This document shows, piece by piece, positions 35,744 to 43,878 of a DNA stretch of 64,000 nt. The notes under the pieces are model-generated. The model was not told the origin of the DNA, did no database searches, and saw nothing but the letters and a program-made list of their open reading frames with translations. The first letter of the stretch is position 1; each line of letters starts with the position of its first letter. The translations under genes and the position numbers were made by a program. The stretch comes from Bacteroidota bacterium (GTDB lineage: Bacteria; Bacteroidota; Bacteroidia; Cytophagales; Cytophagaceae), in assembly GCA_023458555.1 (NCBI GenBank), contig JAEWYS010000004.1, positions 310,001 through 374,000 on the forward strand, given 5' to 3'.

Positions 35744-37042
35744 ATGGTTCAGGAAATAATTGAGAAGAAAAAGCTGGTTGCCGTAATTGGCATGGGCTAT
35801 GTAGGCTTACCCATAGCGCTTGAGTTTGCAAAAAAAACGCGGGTAATCGGATTTGATATCAACGAATCAAAGATTTCCAGTCTCAAAAAGCAGATAGATC
35901 CTTCCGGAGAAATTGCGCCAGAGGAGTTCAGCAATCGGGATATTATCTTCTCATCAACTTCTGATGATTTGCAAAAAGCGAATTTCTTTGTAGTAGCAGT
36001 ACCTACACCTATAGATATCTATAACATGCCCGATCTGAAAGCACTGAAAGCTGCTTCTCAAATGCTTGGCAAAGTTCTCAAAGAAGGAGATTATGTGGTA
36101 TATGAAAGCACCGTTTATCCCGGTTGTACAGAAGATGAGTGCATTCCCCTGCTTGAAAAGGGATCTTCTTTGACAGCAGGCAAGCAATTCAAGTTTGGGT
36201 ATTCGCCGGAACGAATAAATCCGGGCGACAAAGAACATACACTCGCCAAAATAGTTAAAGTAGTATCCGCCTGTGACAAAGAAAGTCTTGATATAATCGC
36301 AGACACATACGCACTGGTTGTTGAGGCCGGCATTTATAAAGCGCCCAGTATTAAGGTGGCAGAAGCGGCAAAGGTTATAGAAAACACCCAAAGAGACCTT
36401 AACATCGCATTAATGAATGAGCTGTCAATGATATTTGACCGAATGGACATTAATACTTATGACGTACTTGAAGCAGCCGGAACGAAATGGAATTTCCTGA
36501 AATTTTCTCCGGGACTGGTAGGAGGACATTGTATCGGAGTAGACCCGTATTATCTCACTTATAAATCGCAGGGGCTGGGCTATCACCCAAGAGTCATTCT
36601 CAGTGGAAGAACCATCAACGATGGTATGGGTGCTTATGTTGGAAAAAAGGCGGTTCAGCTTCTTATAAAATCAGGATTTAATATCCCTCAATCCCGGGCT
36701 CTGGTACTCGGAGCTACTTTTAAGGAAAACGTAAAAGATATAAGAAATTCCAAGGTTGCTGATCTGATTCATGAAATTATTTCCTTTGGTGTTCAGGTGG
36801 ACATTGTAGATCCACTAGCTGACCCAGATGATTTCATGGATGAATATCATCTGGAGCTTTTAAAAAAGCCGGTGGGAAAATATCAGGCAATCATTCTCGC
36901 TGTACCCCACGAGCAGTTCAAGTCCTTAGATATCAAATATTTTACAAAACATACTGTCGATAAAAGTATTTTTATTGATATAAAAGGTATTTTTAAGAAT
37001 TTATTCGAATCGAATAAACATTTTCATTATTGGAGTTTGTAA
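35744..37042 (+). CDS. UDP-N-acetylhexosamine 6-dehydrogenase (WbpO/TviB-like)
   Basis: A 432-residue nucleotide-sugar dehydrogenase. It opens with VAVIGMGYVGLPIALEFAKK, has STVYPGCTEDECIPLLE and the phrase KVIENTQRDLNIALMNELS, and its catalytic Cys is in GLVGGHCIGVDPYYL. These are features of the UDP-GlcNAc/GalNAc dehydrogenase branch, not of UDP-glucose dehydrogenase. With the WbpP-like C4-epimerase downstream it could make UDP-N-acetylgalactosaminuronate. It lies 8 bp after the acetyltransferase and 4 bp before galE. Confidence 0.9.
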   Translation: MVQEIIEKKKLVAVIGMGYVGLPIALEFAKKTRVIGFDINESKISSLKKQIDPSGEIAPEEFSNRDIIFSSTSDDLQKANFFVVAVPTPIDIYNMPDLKALKAASQMLGKVLKEGDYVVYESTVYPGCTEDECIPLLEKGSSLTAGKQFKFGYSPERINPGDKEHTLAKIVKVVSACDKESLDIIADTYALVVEAGIYKAPSIKVAEAAKVIENTQRDLNIALMNELSMIFDRMDINTYDVLEAAGTKWNFLKFSPGLVGGHCIGVDPYYLTYKSQGLGYHPRVILSGRTINDGMGAYVGKKAVQLLIKSGFNIPQSRALVLGATFKENVKDIRNSKVADLIHEIISFGVQVDIVDPLADPDDFMDEYHLELLKKPVGKYQAIILAVPHEQFKSLDIKYFTKHTVDKSIFIDIKGIFKNLFESNKHFHYWSL

Positions 37043-37046
37043 GATT

Positions 37047-38060
37047 ATGAACAAAATACTTGTAACCGGCGGTGCCGGCTATATTGGCTCTCATACAGTT
37101 GTCGAACTGATCAATGCAGGTTTTAAACCTGTTATTGTTGACAATTTTTCCAATTCATATACTTCTGTTTTACAAGCTTTAGAAAGCATTACAAAAGCAC
37201 AGATTCCCTGTTATTCAATAGACTGTACCGACTATCACTCACTGAAGGAGGTCTTTGAAAAAGAAAAAAACATTGAAGGAGTAATCCACTTTGCAGCCTT
37301 CAAAGCTGTCGGAGAATCTGTACGTTTTCCGCTAAAGTATTACCATAATAATATAGGCAGTTTGGTTTCCCTGCTCAGAGTTATGGAAGAATTTAACATC
37401 AATCCGTTTGTTTTTTCTTCTTCCTGCACAGTCTACGGAGAACCGGAAACACTCCCCGTCACAGAGTCTATTCCAAGATCAAAAGTTGAATCACCGTATG
37501 GCAATACCAAGAAAATCAGTGAAGAGATTATTGAAGATTATGCCCGGCAATCAGCTATCCAGGCTGTCATTCTAAGATATTTTAATCCCATTGGTGCCCA
37601 TCCAAGTTCGGCTATCGGAGAATTACCCATCGGAGTACCCAGCAATCTTGTGCCGTTTATAACTCAGACTGCGGCTGGTATACGTGAGAAGCTAACTATT
37701 TTCGGCGGCGATTATGATACACCGGACGGCACCTGTATCAGGGACTACATCCACGTAGTTGATCTGGCCAAAGCTCATGTCAGGGCACTTGAATACATAA
37801 AAAAATCAACAGATACCGGCTTTAGTGAATTATTCAATGTAGGAACTGGGAATGGCAATTCTGTAATGGAACTGGTAAAAACTTTTCTCGAAGTTACAGG
37901 AGAGCCATTAAACTACGAAATAGGTCCGCGAAGACCTGGTGATGTCGAAAAAATCTGGTCAGAAGTCGAAAAATCACGTGAAGTATTAGACTGGACAGCC
38001 CAATATTCTTTAAAAGAGGCTCTACTTCATGCCTGGAACTGGCAAAAAACACTAAAATAA
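37047..38060 (+). CDS. galE: UDP-glucose 4-epimerase
   Basis: A 337-residue extended SDR enzyme interconverting UDP-glucose and UDP-galactose. The NAD motif is VTGGAGYIGSHTVVELI. VDNFSNSYTSVLQALE, VIHFAAFKAVGESV, the catalytic YxxxK in SPYGNTKKISEEI, YFNPIGAHPSSAIGE and GTCIRDYIHVVDLAKAH are all GalE hallmarks. It would supply galactosyl donors for the polysaccharide. It follows the dehydrogenase by 4 bp and precedes rfbB by 6 bp. Confidence 0.94.
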   Translation: MNKILVTGGAGYIGSHTVVELINAGFKPVIVDNFSNSYTSVLQALESITKAQIPCYSIDCTDYHSLKEVFEKEKNIEGVIHFAAFKAVGESVRFPLKYYHNNIGSLVSLLRVMEEFNINPFVFSSSCTVYGEPETLPVTESIPRSKVESPYGNTKKISEEIIEDYARQSAIQAVILRYFNPIGAHPSSAIGELPIGVPSNLVPFITQTAAGIREKLTIFGGDYDTPDGTCIRDYIHVVDLAKAHVRALEYIKKSTDTGFSELFNVGTGNGNSVMELVKTFLEVTGEPLNYEIGPRRPGDVEKIWSEVEKSREVLDWTAQYSLKEALLHAWNWQKTLK

Positions 38061-38066
38061 GATTTT

Positions 38067-39125
38067 ATGAAAAAGAAGATATTAATAACTGGTGGAGCAG
38101 GTTTTATCGGTTCTCACGTCATAAGACTGTTTGTTAATAAATATCCTGAATATCATATCTTCAACCTTGACAAACTAACCTATGCCGGCAATCTTGAAAA
38201 TCTGCAAGACATAGAAAACAAAGAAAACTACACGTTTCTAAGAGGAGATATTGCAGAGGCAGATTATATCTTCTCTATTTTTAATGAATACAAATTTGAC
38301 AGCGTTATCCACCTTGCTGCAGAATCGCATGTAGATCGTTCGATAAAGAATCCGATGGAATTCATCAGAACCAATGTCACAGGCACAGTAACCCTGATGA
38401 ATGCGGCAAAGGAGCTCTGGAAAGAAAACCTTGAGAACCACCTTTTTTATCACGTTTCCACTGATGAAGTGTACGGATCACTCGAAGCCGAAGGGTATTT
38501 TACAGAAACAACTCCTTACGATCCTCAATCTCCGTATTCTGCTTCAAAAGCCGCATCTGACCAGTTTGTCCGGGCATATCACAATACTTACGGACTACCG
38601 GTAATTATCTCCAATTGTTCCAATAACTATGGGCAAAATCAGTTTCCGGAAAAACTTATACCATTATTTATCAACAATATCAAGCACAAAAAGCCATTAC
38701 CCGTATATGGTAAAGGAGAGAATATCCGGGACTGGCTATATGTTGTTGACCATGCCAGAGCTATTGATGTAGTTTTTCATAAAGGCAAGGCAGGAGAAAC
38801 CTATAACATTGGCGGACATAATGAATGGAAAAACATTGATCTTATTCAATTATTATGTTCTATCATGGACAAAAAGCTTGGGCGTAAAGAAGGAGAGTCC
38901 GCAGAGTTGATCACTTATGTTACAGACCGGGCCGGCCATGATTTTCGCTATGCCATCGATGCCGGTAAGATAAAAAAGGAACTGGGCTGGGAACCTTCTC
39001 TCCAGTTTCGCGAGGGCTTGGAAATAACTGTAGACTGGTATCTGAGCAATGAAAAATGGCTCGACAATGTCACTTCCGGTAATTATCAGAATTACTACCG
39101 TGAGCAATATGAAATGTCTAAATAA
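38067..39125 (+). CDS. rfbB: dTDP-glucose 4,6-dehydratase
   Basis: A 352-residue SDR dehydratase making dTDP-4-keto-6-deoxyglucose. It has ITGGAGFIGSHVIRLFVN, LDKLTYAGNLENLQ, HLAAESHVDRSI, the active-site text HVSTDEVYGSLE, the YxxxK in SPYSASKAASDQF and NCSNNYGQNQFPEKLIPL. Its substrate comes from RfbA, encoded three genes downstream (40148). RfbC and RfbD, needed for dTDP-rhamnose, are not in the window. The end product may therefore be another 6-deoxysugar, or the remaining genes lie elsewhere. Confidence 0.94.
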   Translation: MKKKILITGGAGFIGSHVIRLFVNKYPEYHIFNLDKLTYAGNLENLQDIENKENYTFLRGDIAEADYIFSIFNEYKFDSVIHLAAESHVDRSIKNPMEFIRTNVTGTVTLMNAAKELWKENLENHLFYHVSTDEVYGSLEAEGYFTETTPYDPQSPYSASKAASDQFVRAYHNTYGLPVIISNCSNNYGQNQFPEKLIPLFINNIKHKKPLPVYGKGENIRDWLYVVDHARAIDVVFHKGKAGETYNIGGHNEWKNIDLIQLLCSIMDKKLGRKEGESAELITYVTDRAGHDFRYAIDAGKIKKELGWEPSLQFREGLEITVDWYLSNEKWLDNVTSGNYQNYYREQYEMSK

Positions 39126-39143
39126 TAGCTAATAATTAATTTA

Positions 39144-40145
39144 ATGATTACTCCGTATCACTATGGTGATCTTTCAGACTATTCGTTTTTAGTAACAGGC
39201 GGAGCCGGTTTTATAGGTTCAAATCTGGCTGAGTACCTTCTGACCCATAATGCGAAAAAGGTACTTGTCCTTGACAACCTTGAAACCGGCTCCCTTGACA
39301 ATATACAGCCGTTTTTTAATCATCCCTCGTTCACTTTTATTGAAGGGGATATTGTTGACCCTGCTACCTGCGTAAAAGCCAGCCGCCATGCAGACATTAT
39401 CCTGCACCAGGCAGCGCTGGGCTCTGTGCCGCGAAGTATCAAGGACCCGGCAGCAACAAACAAAACCAATATCGATGGCTTTCTGAATATGCTTATAGCT
39501 GCCAGACAAAACAATGTTCACCGTTTTGTGTATGCTGCCTCTTCCTCTACTTATGGGGACAGTACAATTCTGCCTAAAAAAGAAGACATAATCGGCAAAC
39601 CATTATCCCCTTATGCTGTTACCAAATATGTAAACGAGCTATATGCAGATGTTTTCTCCCGTACCTATGGTATCGAAACGGTTGGCTTGCGTTATTTTAA
39701 TGTTTTTGGTCCGAAACAAAGTCCCGAGGGGGCATACGCTGCAGTAATTCCTCGTTTTATTATGGCTTTTTTAAAGGGAGAAGCATCCATAATAGAAGGT
39801 GACGGTAACCAGACACGGGATTTTACCTATATCGAAAATGTTATTCAGGCAAACATCAAAGCTGCCACTATTAACCGAAAAGAAGCAGTCAATCAGATAT
39901 ATAATGTTGCCGTTGGAGAAAGCACTTCGATTATGGCACTCTTTCAGCTTCTGAAAGAGCTCAGCGGTTCAGACCTTTCACCTCGCTTTATCGAAAGCAG
40001 AGTTGGTGATGTCAGAGATAGTCTGGCTGATATAGCAAAAGCCTCGAACCTTATCGGATATAATCCGGATGTACGCTTTGCTGATGGTCTCAGAAAAACA
40101 TACAACTGGTTTAAAACGAAATACAATATAACTGAATCAGAATAA
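39144..40145 (+). CDS. UDP-N-acetylglucosamine 4-epimerase (WbpP/TviC-like)
   Basis: A 333-residue extended SDR enzyme. The NAD motif is FLVTGGAGFIGSNLAEYL. ILHQAALGSVPRSIKDP is typical of WbpP/TviC. The catalytic region is YAASSSTYGDS with SPYAVTKYVNELYA, and LRYFNVFGPKQSPEGAYAAVIP follows. The family interconverts UDP-GlcNAc and UDP-GalNAc or their uronates. Paired with the WbpO/TviB-like dehydrogenase at 35744 it suggests N-acetylgalactosaminuronic acid in the polymer. It is 18 bp after rfbB and 2 bp before rfbA. Confidence 0.88.
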   Translation: MITPYHYGDLSDYSFLVTGGAGFIGSNLAEYLLTHNAKKVLVLDNLETGSLDNIQPFFNHPSFTFIEGDIVDPATCVKASRHADIILHQAALGSVPRSIKDPAATNKTNIDGFLNMLIAARQNNVHRFVYAASSSTYGDSTILPKKEDIIGKPLSPYAVTKYVNELYADVFSRTYGIETVGLRYFNVFGPKQSPEGAYAAVIPRFIMAFLKGEASIIEGDGNQTRDFTYIENVIQANIKAATINRKEAVNQIYNVAVGESTSIMALFQLLKELSGSDLSPRFIESRVGDVRDSLADIAKASNLIGYNPDVRFADGLRKTYNWFKTKYNITESE

Positions 40146-40147
40146 AA

Positions 40148-41011
40148 ATGAAAGGAATTATCTTAGCCGGTGGGTCTGGCACCCGACTACATCCATTGAC
40201 ACTTGCAGTTAGTAAGCAGCTAATGCCGGTGTATGATAAACCCATGATTTATTATCCTCTTTCATGTCTGATGCTGGCCGGTGTCAGAGAAGTTCTTATC
40301 ATTTCTACTCCCCATGATCTGCCCAACTTCCGTAAACTTCTCGGTGACGGGAAAAAGCTGGGAATGTCTTTTTCATATGCCGAGCAACCTGAGCCCAACG
40401 GACTTGCTCAGGCTTTTGTAATCGGAGAAAACTTTATTGGCAGCGATAAAGTTGCACTGATTCTCGGTGACAATATTTTTTATGGATCCGGACTTAGTGA
40501 AACACTTTGCAAAAATAATGACCCGGATGGCGGAGTTATTTTTGCCTATCATGTTCAGGATCCGGAAAGATATGGAGTAGTCGAGTTTGACAAAGACAAA
40601 AAAGTAATTTCTATTGAAGAAAAGCCCAAACATCCTAAATCCAATTATGCTGTTCCGGGGTTTTATTTTTATGACAATCAAGTCATAGATATCGCTAAAA
40701 ATTTAAAGCCCAGTGCTCGCGGCGAATATGAAATAACCGATGTAAACAAGGCATATCTGGAAATGGGCAAGCTTCGCACCAGTATTTTAAGCCGCGGCAC
40801 TGCCTGGCTCGATACCGGCACATTTGCTTCGCTGATGCAGGCAGGTCAGTTTGTACAGGTTATAGAAGAAAGACAAGGCCTGAAAGTAGGCTGCATTGAA
40901 GAAGTAGCCTATGCAATGAAATTTATCGATGCATCCCGGCTTGAAGAGCTTGCCACTCCTTTAATGAAGAGCGGATATGGCCAGTATCTGATGAGACTTA
41001 TCAAAAAATAA
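40148..41011 (+). CDS. rfbA: Glucose-1-phosphate thymidylyltransferase
   Basis: A 287-residue nucleotidyltransferase forming dTDP-glucose from dTTP and glucose-1-phosphate. It shows GIILAGGSGTRLHPLTLAVS with KQLMPVYDKPMIYYPL, LALILGDNIFYG-type text (VALILGDNIFYGSGL), YGVVEFDKDKKVISIEEKP, and DTGTFASLMQAGQFVQVIEERQG, of which TGTFASLMQAGQFV is characteristic. Size is normal. It feeds RfbB. It is the last gene of the nucleotide-sugar operon; the gap to convergent chrA is 37 bp. Confidence 0.95.
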   Translation: MKGIILAGGSGTRLHPLTLAVSKQLMPVYDKPMIYYPLSCLMLAGVREVLIISTPHDLPNFRKLLGDGKKLGMSFSYAEQPEPNGLAQAFVIGENFIGSDKVALILGDNIFYGSGLSETLCKNNDPDGGVIFAYHVQDPERYGVVEFDKDKKVISIEEKPKHPKSNYAVPGFYFYDNQVIDIAKNLKPSARGEYEITDVNKAYLEMGKLRTSILSRGTAWLDTGTFASLMQAGQFVQVIEERQGLKVGCIEEVAYAMKFIDASRLEELATPLMKSGYGQYLMRLIKK

Positions 41012-41048
41012 AAAGAAGGAACAAGATGTCAAAAGCAGTATATACGGA

Positions 41049-42227
41049 TCATAGCAGAATACCAGCCAGCAAACCCGCTATTATAAAATAGGGAGCTGGT
41101 ATTTTTGTATATACTAAAAATAGAAAAGTGATCAGACAGATTGTAAAATTAACAATTGCTGCTTCTATTCCCTGACTAAGAAACGGCTGCATCAACTGCA
41201 TGGCTGTTGCCAGAATAATTCCTCCACTTGCGGCATTTACTCCTTCTAAAGAAGCTTTAACCGGGCGGTACCTCTTTAACTTATCCCAGAAACGTATAAT
41301 AAAAAATATCATAAGGGTGCCAGGCAGAAAAATACCTATAGTTGCCACAAATCCCCCGATGATTTGGCTGCCTATTCCTAATTCCCTCAGCGAAAGACTG
41401 CCTACAAAAGCGCTAAAAGCAAAAGATGGCCCCGGAAGTGCCTGCAGCAAGGCATAACCGGCAGTAAACTCCTCTTTGGATAAATATCCCTTGAAATCTA
41501 CAAACTCCTTGTACAGCATTCCGCTCAGTGGCTGCCCACCCCCAAAAATATAGCTCCCGTTTCTGAAAAAATTCTCAAACAACCGGATCGGTTTATAATC
41601 CAGGATATGCCCCAGCAATGCTGCAGTTACAAATATTGACGCATACAAAATAAAGTTAGACCACTCGATCTTCCATGGCAGTTTGTCTTCTTTGGGATGT
41701 TTGTTAAACTTTAGTGCAGTCAGTGCTCCCGACACAATCAAAACAAGCGGAAATATACCGGGATAATTAATGGAATAGCATAGCAGCGTAGAAATCGTAA
41801 ATAAGATTACAGCCGTTTTTGTTGTCACGGCAGTCTTCACAATTTTGACAACAGCATACGCTACAAAGCTTACCGCCATAGGCTGAATGAATCTGGCAAC
41901 TTCCAGCGAACCTCTTAAATATTCGACCAATAAAGCCGCGGTAATCATAATCAGCGTTGCCGGCAGCATCCAGACCAGCAACGTCAGAAAAGCAAGCAGA
42001 GCCCCACCTATCTTATACCCGACCGCAATCAGCGTCTGCGTACTTGCAGGTCCTGGCAAGATATTACAGAATGAATTTAATTCAATCAGATCAGCCTCGG
42101 AAATATAGGCTCTCTTTTCAACCAATACTTTATGAAAAAGCCCCAGATGCGTCAACGGCCCTCCAAAAGAAGTAAGGGACAACTGCCATACATCTCTTAG
42201 AAATATGATATAACGTACTTTTCTCAA
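41049..42227 (-). CDS. chrA: Chromate transporter (CHR family)
   Basis: A 392-residue inner-membrane protein with two homologous CHR domains. The first starts at LTSFGGPLTHLGLFHKV, the second at YIFGGGQPLSGMLYKEFVD. The conserved pairs ILPGPASTQTLIAVG and ALPGPSFAFSAFVG follow each. The long-chain form is expected to export chromate using the proton-motive force. Whether chromate is the natural substrate here is unknown, because many CHR proteins are annotated only by family. It is convergent with rfbA. Confidence 0.9.
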   Translation of the reverse strand: MRKVRYIIFLRDVWQLSLTSFGGPLTHLGLFHKVLVEKRAYISEADLIELNSFCNILPGPASTQTLIAVGYKIGGALLAFLTLLVWMLPATLIMITAALLVEYLRGSLEVARFIQPMAVSFVAYAVVKIVKTAVTTKTAVILFTISTLLCYSINYPGIFPLVLIVSGALTALKFNKHPKEDKLPWKIEWSNFILYASIFVTAALLGHILDYKPIRLFENFFRNGSYIFGGGQPLSGMLYKEFVDFKGYLSKEEFTAGYALLQALPGPSFAFSAFVGSLSLRELGIGSQIIGGFVATIGIFLPGTLMIFFIIRFWDKLKRYRPVKASLEGVNAASGGIILATAMQLMQPFLSQGIEAAIVNFTICLITFLFLVYTKIPAPYFIIAGLLAGILL

Positions 42228-42324
42228 GATGAAAGGGAGAACCTGTTTTGCCTGTTCAATTCAGTAAATTTAGAAAAATTTCAAACACTATTACATTGCC
42301 CGTGTTAAATATGTCACCGTACAT

Positions 42325-43176
42325 ATGATCAACAAAATGAAACACCTATTTATCTATCTGATTGGTATAAGCGGCATACTATATGCCTGTGATTCTCAAA
42401 AGAAAAAAACAGACACAGACGCTGCCGGTCATCAGGATGCCGGAAAACTGATTCCTGACTCATCAAATGTTCTTGAAAAAAACGGTATAAAGCTGTCACT
42501 CGTAACTTCTTTGCCGGAGTTTCCGGATGCCAGACTTACACAAAGTTTGCCGAAGCCTGAACAAAAGCTTAAACCAGGCAAAACTCACTTCACTTATGAA
42601 GTCTCCAACTTTGAGTTAGGCAGACAGACCGATGCCGGAGCATGCGGCAACTGTTCCAATTCCGAAGAAGGCCAGCATATTCATTTTATTCTTAATAATG
42701 AGCCATATGTAGCGCTATATACCCCGGAACACACTCAGGAGCTAAAAGAAGGGACTTATATCGAGCTGTCATTTCTTTCCCGTTCCTATCATATAAGCAT
42801 CAAACAGCCTGATGCGTACGTACTTCGGAAAGTAACCATCGGCAAGCCTAATGATCTGGATAAAATTGACATAAATGCCCCGCATATGTTCTATAGCCGC
42901 CCCAAGGGAGAGTACACCGGTTCCGGAGCTGACAAAATTGTTCTTGATTTCTATCTTGTTAATTCAGAACTCTCACCTGACGGAAATAAAGTAATAGCAA
43001 CAATAGATGGCAATGAGTTTATTATTAACAAATGGGCTGCATATCTGATCGAAGGATTGGACGATGGAGAGCACAGTATCAAGCTTGAATTTGTTGATAA
43101 AGACAATAACCGGATTGAAAGTCCTTTTAACCCGGTTACACGAACAATTCAGGTTGCCCGAAAAGCAAAATCATAG
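42325..43176 (+). CDS. Lipoprotein of unknown function
   Basis: A 283-residue putative lipoprotein. The better start may be the second Met (42337), giving MKHLFIYLIGISGILYAC with lipobox LYAC. After a low-complexity linker the mature part has ANFELG-like text (EVSNFELGRQTDAGACGNCS), GQHIHFILNNEPYVALY, LSFLSRSYHISIKQ, APHMFYSRPKGEYTG and a C-terminal beta-sandwich-like segment. Similar Bacteroidota proteins are annotated as phosphopeptide-binding, from memory, without a clear basis. I cannot assign a function. Confidence 0.7.
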   Translation: MINKMKHLFIYLIGISGILYACDSQKKKTDTDAAGHQDAGKLIPDSSNVLEKNGIKLSLVTSLPEFPDARLTQSLPKPEQKLKPGKTHFTYEVSNFELGRQTDAGACGNCSNSEEGQHIHFILNNEPYVALYTPEHTQELKEGTYIELSFLSRSYHISIKQPDAYVLRKVTIGKPNDLDKIDINAPHMFYSRPKGEYTGSGADKIVLDFYLVNSELSPDGNKVIATIDGNEFIINKWAAYLIEGLDDGEHSIKLEFVDKDNNRIESPFNPVTRTIQVARKAKS

Positions 43177-43190
43177 CCATGATATATACT

Positions 43191-43221
43191 GCGGGGTGAT
43201 TTTACCCGGGAATCACCCCGC
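43191..43221. terminator. Perfect hairpin between the lipoprotein gene and recO
   Basis: An 11-bp perfect stem, GCGGGGTGATT at 43191-43201 and AATCACCCCGC at 43211-43221, containing the recO stop codon (43213-43215). T tracts are weak on both sides, so it is a possible bidirectional terminator. Confidence 0.6.
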
Positions 43222-43872
43222 AAAAAGCTCATCCAATACTTTCAAAGATCGCAACTCTCCGAAACTTCCGATATTTCTGCTATAAAAGTTGAGAATATAT
43301 TCCAATGCTCTTTTTCTCTGGACATTGGAGTTAAATACAGCTGTATGAGGTTCTGCCTGGATCAGGCGATCGATAAGCCTGAAATAATCGTTCGATTCGT
43401 GGACAATATCAGAAGCACTTTCCGGACCAAATCCAAGATGAAAGGACAAATGAATAAGGAACCAGATGTGAAAATCAGGCTGGTAATCTTCCCGGTCCAG
43501 GTATATAATTCCGCTAAAAACATAAGAAAACAATGAATGATCAGCAGTCTCTTCCTTTAAGACCTTCGTCAGTACTTCACTTATAAAAAGAGCCATACAG
43601 GATTTTCTTATATCAAAAGGGACAGACTGAAAGGGTATCGAGCATTTTACTTCCTGGATACGACGTATAGTCTTCTCTTCTTTGAAGAAAAAAACCAGAT
43701 CAAGGAAGGTTAAAGGTTGAAACAATGCAACAGAAGTCAGACTTTTCCTGCTTCTTATCCCATTAATCAACATGGATTGTATTCCATAATTCTCTGTATA
43801 AATCCTGGCAATTATGGATGTCTCCTTGAATTTTATAAAGTTCAGAACTATACCTCTGGATTTTACCAGCAT
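43213..43872 (-). CDS. recO: DNA repair protein RecO
   Basis: A 219-residue protein of the RecFOR pathway, which loads RecA on SSB-coated single strands. It begins with the typical RecO OB-fold text SRGIVLNFIKFKETSIIARIYTENYG, of which FKETSIIARIYTENYG is most telling. The length fits Bacteroidota RecO. The zinc-finger cysteines of some RecO proteins are not seen. It lies 6 bp downstream of porZ on the same strand, an arrangement often seen in this phylum. Confidence 0.88.
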   Translation of the reverse strand: MLVKSRGIVLNFIKFKETSIIARIYTENYGIQSMLINGIRSRKSLTSVALFQPLTFLDLVFFFKEEKTIRRIQEVKCSIPFQSVPFDIRKSCMALFISEVLTKVLKEETADHSLFSYVFSGIIYLDREDYQPDFHIWFLIHLSFHLGFGPESASDIVHESNDYFRLIDRLIQAEPHTAVFNSNVQRKRALEYILNFYSRNIGSFGELRSLKVLDELFAG

Positions 43873-43878
43873 AGATGA

